Of a stretch of 64,000 nucleotides of DNA, positions 58,421-64,000 are shown piece by piece; position 1 is the stretch's first letter; each line of letters begins with the position of its first letter. Made by a program: the position numbers and the translations under genes. Source of the stretch: Rostratula benghalensis (taxonomy: Eukaryota > Chordata > Aves > Charadriiformes > Rostratulidae); NCBI GenBank assembly GCA_013399305.1, contig VXAI01000068.1:3522500-3586499 (forward strand), given 5' to 3'. The notes beneath the pieces were generated by a model. That model did not search any database. It was not told the DNA's origin and saw only the letters and a list, made by a program, of their open reading frames with translations.

Positions 58421-60626
58421 ATTGAAGGTCAGTAGATAAAGACTAATACCCAGTATCCCGGTGCCAAGAGGTGATACATGGTTTATAGCTACAATAATTT
58501 GACTTGCTTATGCCAATAAATATGGCTTGTAAATGTTACCTGAGTTATAACAATTATGAGCAGCTGTATCTTCTAATGAAATATACAGGGAAAAATCGCT
58601 GGTGCTGAGACACTGAGTAAGGGAAAGTTTTCTGCTGAAAGTCCTGTGAAGTCTTTTGAAAAGAAATTATTTTGGAAGCCAAAATATACAATTGTATGTT
58701 TTCTTGTTGAGAGTGTGATTTGTATGGACTATATGGAGATATTTCATGTGGCTGCTGCCACTGGTCCACTGAAATACACCATACATCTCAAAGCAACAAA
58801 TATTTGACAATATATGAGAAACTGGGGGGAAAAAAAAAGAAGAAAAAATATTTTTTGTTTGAATAGTATAAAATTAAACCTACCAAGTGATTCCATTTCC
58901 CCCACTTGGGTGTATTTAATTAGACACATTTGTTGGAATCTCTGACACCATTTTTAATCTGCTTGATAGTTAAAATTGTGTTATAATTAGGTGTCACATC
59001 ATGAAAGCCCTTCTGCCATAGACCTTGACTTTTATTATCAGATTTCAAAATTAATTTAAGGAAACTAATGCTAACCAGACTGTTGAATACTTTTAAAATT
59101 CCAAGGAGAAAACAATTCTCGTGACAACACTTCTGTTGTCATAATTGTCATTATTTTTAAGCAATACCCAACATGTTGGAACATAAAAAGGTGATCTATT
59201 GTTGTAAAGAAAAGAAATACAGGCTGAAAGCCCATTGCAGATAGTGTGTATTTTAAGTAACTTGACTTTTTCAAACAGCACATTTGGGTTATGATGCTTA
59301 TCGTCGAAAGAAACTCAGACTTAGCTTGTGGACACAATGCAATTAAAATGAGAAAATAGATTTTTAAGTAAATGCTAGCAGTCACAGGCGCCTGGGAAGT
59401 TGACACTTAATCTGCAAGCCCTGATCCTTATTGTCAGATCAGCTGAAGAGATACTTCATGAAGTGGCTGTCAAATTACATGCTTTAGCAGTCTTTGTAAT
59501 TGAAATGGTTGCACATAATAACTGTATCATGTCTGGGTACTCTGTATCTAATGCAGTCCTGGAATGAATTTTGATTTTTCCTGTATATTTCTTCTTTGCT
59601 TGAACACTAGAGTAATTGGAAAGAAGTGGAATATTACATCTCCCATAAGTATGAGAAAGTTTTGTGGTTTGTTACTGTTATTTTGTTGGCTTTGTGTTTC
59701 TTTTTTAGGAATTTATTTTTGTGCCAAGTCTTGAGAAATTTATTCCAAAATACCAAATGAACATCTATTGAGGTGGATCTGGGGCAGCTAAAAGAACTAT
59801 TTTCTTCTGGGTAGTCCTTAATCTCTACTAGGAAATAGAACATTGCAATTAAACACAAAATTTTGAACTACCTAAGCAGTACCTGTAATTTCAGTGGGGC
59901 TTCTGCTGTGGGGGTGCTTCAGCTTTTGTGGACAGAAGGAACCCTCTGGGCTTCAACATGTGGAAATAGATGTGAGACAAATGAAGCAGGGGTGGAGATG
60001 GACTTCATTCGTCTGCTTGACAGTGTAGGTTTTTTGTGTGTATTTTAATCAGTGTGTGTATTTTAATCAGTATCTCTGATTCTACCCTTATGTTTCAGGT
60101 TTTTACAAATTTTAAGGAGCAAGTGAGATGTTAAAATCATGAGCATGGGCAATGAGGTAAAACCTGTCTCAGCTGGGTAGAGCTACAGGCTGACACAGCA
60201 GTTTATCAGGCTATACAGTTCTCGTGTTTCCATAAACACAGCTTGTACTAACAACAGTCAGCCTCCTTTGTGATGCTGCAGTCTGAAGAAATGGGACTCA
60301 CGGATTGTTTATTCTTAGCTTTGATCCTGTTTTTTTAGTGATATTCTCTCTTTATTCTTACTTCTATTGATTGTACCTTCTCGTGTTACAGTTCATCTAC
60401 ATTTCGTTTCTTTCTGCTGTCTACTTTTATTTTTAATGGAAATGAGTGATTTTGAAACAGACTCTTCCTGTCCTTCTGTATCAGTGCAAATTGGAGCAAA
60501 GCAGAGAACATGTGCAGGGCTTTATTTTCACTGAATCTGCATGCCATAGCACTAAATAGTTGATACACACTTGTTGGATTATGGTATTTTCTATAGGCTG
60601 ATTTGCCTCTGTAGCTGTCAGAGGGT
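58421..60626. other. Unique non-coding sequence
   Basis: No recognised gene. It contains an 18-bp tandem duplication at 60035-60071. Around 59430-59530, TGGCTGTCAAATTACATGC and TTTGTAATTGAAATGG are enhancer-like but unsupported. Minus-strand frames 59406-59071 and 59281-59093 overlap and are family-less. Confidence 0.5.
60035..60071. repeat. 18-bp tandem duplication
   Basis: The word TGTGTGTATTTTAATCAGT occurs at 60035-60053 and again at 60053-60071, a perfect duplication with an 18-bp period. It is a short recent slippage or duplication event and creates two TTTTAATCAG words. Confidence 0.95.
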
Positions 60627-61020
60627 ATCATAGAGTCATAGACTACCAGGTTGGAAGGGATCTCAAGGATCATCTGTTCCAGCATTTCTTGACAACAGCA
60701 CGGTTTAGACAAGATGGCCAAGCACAGTGTTCAGCTGAATCTCAAAAGTGTGCAATGTTGGGGAATCCACCGCTCCCTGGGGAGATTATTCTAAAGGCCA
60801 ATTGTTCTTATTGTGACAAATTCTCCTCTTGTGCCAAATGGACATCTCCCCAGGAGTAACTTGTACCTATTACCCCTTGCCTTTTCCATGTGACTTTTTG
60901 TAAAAACGGGGTGTCCATCTTTTTTCTAGCCACCCTTTAAATACTGGAACATGGTGATAAGGTCTCCCCTAACACTTCTTTATTCAAGGCTGAACAAATA
61001 CCATTCTCTCATTCAAGTCA
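60627..61020 (-). mobile_element. CR1 LINE, 5'-truncated, divergent subfamily
   Basis: The plus strand opens TATCATAGAGTCATAGAC and GGTTGGAAGGGATCTCAAGG, the complement of a CR1 terminus, and continues through CCTGGGGAGATTATTCTAAA, TACTGGAACATGGTGATAAG and GGTCTCCCC to ATTCAAGGCTGAACAA. The middle (TTGTGACAAATTCTCCTCTT, GTGCCAAATGG) differs from the other copies here, pointing to another CR1 subfamily. The coding tail is decayed. The minus-strand frame 60721-60386 merely crosses the 3' UTR and is not a gene. The 5' limit is approximate. Confidence 0.93.
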
Positions 61021-62824
61021 GCATATCTGGTTGTAGTAGAGTATTTGTTATTGCCAGGGGAGAATGAATGTTAACAGGAGAGTGACAAAGGCACAACTAT
61101 GTTTATACAGCTCCCAATCACCCTGTCGTGTTGGTCCATAGGTTGGGTGGACTCTCAGTTGAGGCAAATAGAAAGGTCCAGGATATGCTTTTTTCCCCAC
61201 TGTACTCTGGCAGTGTAATTGTTTATCTCATGGAGTAGCAATATTCAGTAACGAAGACCTGTAAGATCATTGCAGTGACGTCTCCTGATCAGACGTATGG
61301 GATGGGAGATATGAATGAGCAATGATAACCCCCAGACTTATCTGTGATATTAACATGATCTGTGTATGCTTTTTACAAGTATCTTCTGTATGTTTTTCTA
61401 CATCTAGGGAAGTCCTGTGAAGACAACAGACAATATTGTCCTGATTTTTTTTTTTTAACTATAAAGACACTGTGAAGGTTTTTGGGCTCATGTAGCTTTA
61501 ATTTTATGTTCTAATTTCTTTTATTTGTGGTTATACTGTTTATATATAAATATAAAAGTAAATTTATTGGAAATGGAATTATGCAAAAGTGAAACCTGAA
61601 CTGGAACCTTTCTGCCTTCTTCAGTTAGCAAGATCAAAATTATTCATTTTCTATATTTCCATATTTCCACTGCAAAATGTTTTTGATTAGATCAGACTTC
61701 ATGCTTTTATCGAAAAATATTCCATTCATTTTTTTCTAACTGTAGTCTCGTTATTGCAAAAAATATTGAAAAACTCCAGTATAGGAAATTTCTTCTGTTT
61801 CTAACACTGTTTTAATATGATGGAATATTAGATCTGGAAAATAGTTTTGTGTTGGATGGTTGAGCAAGAATATGAGAGATATATAAAGTGACAAGTAAAG
61901 CTTTTCCAAATTGGAAATTAATACACAATTCTGTTGGAATAGCATGAAGTTAAGATTAGTTTAGATTTATTGTTATGTAATGTAGTTAGGGTTATTGTGC
62001 TCTGCGTGTGGGGTGTCTTTGAATTGTTCTTTCATGAATACACATTTCCTCAGGTCATCCATAGAGAATGAATTGATAAGTTCAAGATAGAGGCATGTGT
62101 TGTATTTCTTGAACAAAAAGAGCAGCTGCATAAGCTGGTAATACTAGTTCGTTAGTATCTTCCAAATCCTAGGGTATATGGTACATATTTTTGTATTTTT
62201 TTTAATATTTTGTTTTATTTTATCCATTGTGGCTTTTTTTAAACAGTTCTGTGCTCAACTTTGGGGAAATTTGTATATATATATAGCACAATCCCTGAAT
62301 CAATTAATACTCATTGGGAATTTTTTGAATAAATTGTTTCCATTGGAATTTAAAGATTTATTGAATCATTTCCTGGTTCCAGAGTGGAATTTTATGGTCA
62401 GAGAGAAAAAAACCTCCCAGAATAATGGACAGTCCAATAGTTACTGACAGAAAACCAGTCATCCTCCGTTTGTTCAAATGGCTAATCTCTCACTAATAAA
62501 AACATAAAGCATCATTTCTAGTTGCCTGGCTTGGCTTTCAAGCACTGGTTATTACTCTGGCTTCACAACTGGATTAAGCAGTCTTTTAGAACCAACAGTT
62601 TTGCATCTTGAGCAGGGCTACACTCTGTAATCAAGTTTCTTCCCAGTCATCTTTCTGATGAGCTTAAAAAGCTCTGCTGTAAGGCATTCTTTCTTGGCAG
62701 AGGTATAATCTATACGTCTTGATATTTTTAATGGAAAATAGTAGATACTAAAGCTATATACCCACTTACCTCAGAGTCAAAAATACCTCCCCATTCATAT
62801 TTGTTTAGCAATCACCATTTTTAA

Positions 62825-62838
62825 CCACATGGTGGCAG
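62825..62838 (+). promoter_or_regulatory. CTCF-like core motif (weak)
   Basis: CCACATGGTGGCAG keeps the CCAC start and the GGTGGCAG half of the CTCF core (CCACYAGRKGGCAG) but departs from it at positions 5 and 6. CTCF sites mark loop anchors and insulators. One imperfect match in 64 kb is weak evidence. Confidence 0.22.
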
Positions 62839-63570
62839 CTCACATGAACTCATTAACGCAATGTAGCTCATCACCCTTTCAGGGACATAGTGTTTCATTT
62901 TGTGAGGCTGATCTCTGTATGTGACAAAAGTTTACACATGCACAAGTAAGACATTAAGCCATGTCTTACTTGAATACCACCAGCTTTACCAAGAGGTCTG
63001 GATTTGCTCCTATGACTGCTGTGTCCTTGGTGTTTACCAGCTGGTCAATCTTTGCATCATCTGTGGATTGTATCAGCAGTGAATTGATACTTGTTTCCAA
63101 ATAATTTAAGAACATCTTGGTTAAGATCATCTGCTTCTTTTTGTTGCAGCTTTTTTCAATTCCCCCAAATCTATTTCTGATATATAGCTTCTTTTTTAGT
63201 TTTATAAGGTAACAAGCCAGTTCTTTGTCTTTGGTTATTTCCTACTAAGAACATTTAGGTCAAATATTTTACAACACTTTATTACAACTACACAGTTTTC
63301 CAATCTTCTGGAGCACGTGTAAAGCCCCAAGATTCATTAAGTCATCCCAAGTAGATGCTGTCTGCTATAGACTTTGATTACCAGAGAAGGGAGAGGAACA
63401 CTCATTTTCTTTCTGAATACAGATGGTAACAATTACTGAATTATACTTCCCTTACTTTGGTACACTGAAGGTGTTGCCATTCTGGCTCTTCTTAGACTTT
63501 TATTATTGCAATATGTTAAGGAAAGCGACAAAAGCGAATCCCAGCCTTTCTCTCTACATTGTCCTGCTGT

Positions 63571-63662
63571 TTTGGTTTGGGTTTTGGGGGGGGGGTGTGT
63601 GTTTGGTTGGTTGGTTTGGTTTTTTCTTTTTTTCTACACACCCCCACCCCTCCCATCCACCC
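63571..63662. repeat. G-run / C-run inverted low-complexity tract
   Basis: A G10 run (63586-63595) is followed by TGTGTG, a T/G-rich loop containing TTTGGTTGGTTGG, and then ACACACCCCCACCCCTCCC. GGGGGTGTGT (63591-63600) and ACACACCCCC (63636-63645) are perfect complements with a 35-base loop, so a stable hairpin or G-quadruplex is possible. Confidence 0.9.
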
Positions 63663-64000
63663 CGTGTCTTTTTTCACTTCTCTCATTGGTCTTCTACATT
63701 TAGAATTTTCTATTTCTTCTTAATCACTACTTCTTTTTATCTTCAACAACTGTTTTGCCTTTCAAAAATGTGCTACTTTCTTTACATCAATCCAGTGGAT
63801 TAGGAAGACTCTGGTCTTGCGCTTGTGCATTGGGACTGAATCAATAGCATCAACAGCAGCTCAGCCTGGTGCAAATTCTGATTCCTAGCCTGATATTTTT
63901 TCAGCTCTGTGCAAGGATGAAAACTGAAAGGAAACTGGCTTTGTTCATTTCCTTACTTTTGGAGTCCTCCCTTCAAAGATATTTTTTGGGAGTTCATTAG

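Larger units (their letters stand above)
61021..64000. other. Unique non-coding sequence to the window end
   Basis: No recognised gene. It holds a T12 run near 61445-61456, a short TATATATATA run near 62275, a CTCF-like word at 62825-62838 and a G-run/C-run inverted repeat at 63586-63650. The 126-codon frame 63423-63803 runs through that low-complexity tract and is not credible as a protein. Confidence 0.55.

Noticed and set aside
63423..63803. 126-codon frame with aromatic-rich centre
   Set aside because: The centre is the G/T and C-rich simple tract, and the flanks show no domain.
1..64000. tRNA, rRNA, snRNA, CRISPR or prokaryotic operon features
   Set aside because: No clover-leaf with A/B boxes, no rRNA-like stretch, no regularly spaced repeats and no gene packing were seen. 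The sequence is vertebrate nuclear DNA.

Overview
This window looks like bird nuclear DNA from a gene desert, a large intron or intergenic space. The diagnostic evidence is a set of 5'-truncated CR1 LINE retrotransposon tails, the dominant avian interspersed repeat. They are recognised by the end of the CR1 reverse-transcriptase ORF ([11 protein letters not shown], then PSLEVFKARLD) and the terminal ATTCTATG-type repeats. I see no bacterial-style gene packing, no rRNA or tRNA gene, no CRISPR array and no convincing host exon. The sequence is AT-rich and CpG-poor. Its open reading frames are short (longest 168 codons), overlap on both strands and carry no protein family I recognise, except where they fall in CR1. 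I cannot name the species, chromosome or flanking genes.

Layout. 1-15 kb: mostly unique AT-rich sequence with one minus-strand CR1 (1208-1512), a 19-base C run, a T/G-rich tract (6031-6126), a GC-richer unexplained patch (11290-11640), an enhancer-like AT-rich block (12200-12760) and a (TA)n microsatellite. 15.27-15.99 kb: a compositionally distinct block that looks like an avian endogenous-retrovirus LTR (ERVL-like, tentative). 16-23 kb: unique sequence, with five TAATTA sites in 257 bp (18574-18830). 23.1-23.4 kb: a minus-strand CR1 tail with an internal partial tandem duplication. 23.4-44.7 kb: about 21 kb in which I recognise no CR1; it holds candidate conserved elements, several palindromes and a local CpG-rich patch (36.7-37.1 kb). 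44.7-57.4 kb: five CR1 pieces, all on the plus strand, one with a 13-bp tail array. 57.4-64 kb: a plausible homeodomain/octamer element (58.2-58.4 kb), a minus-strand CR1 of another subfamily (60.6-61.0 kb), a CTCF-like site and a G-run/C-run inverted repeat.

Function. No pathway or operon is present. The CR1 copies are dead: truncated, frameshifted or stopped. The best functional candidates are non-coding blocks that read like developmental enhancers. That is an inference from motif density and texture, because conservation cannot be measured here. I found no convincing new biological system.
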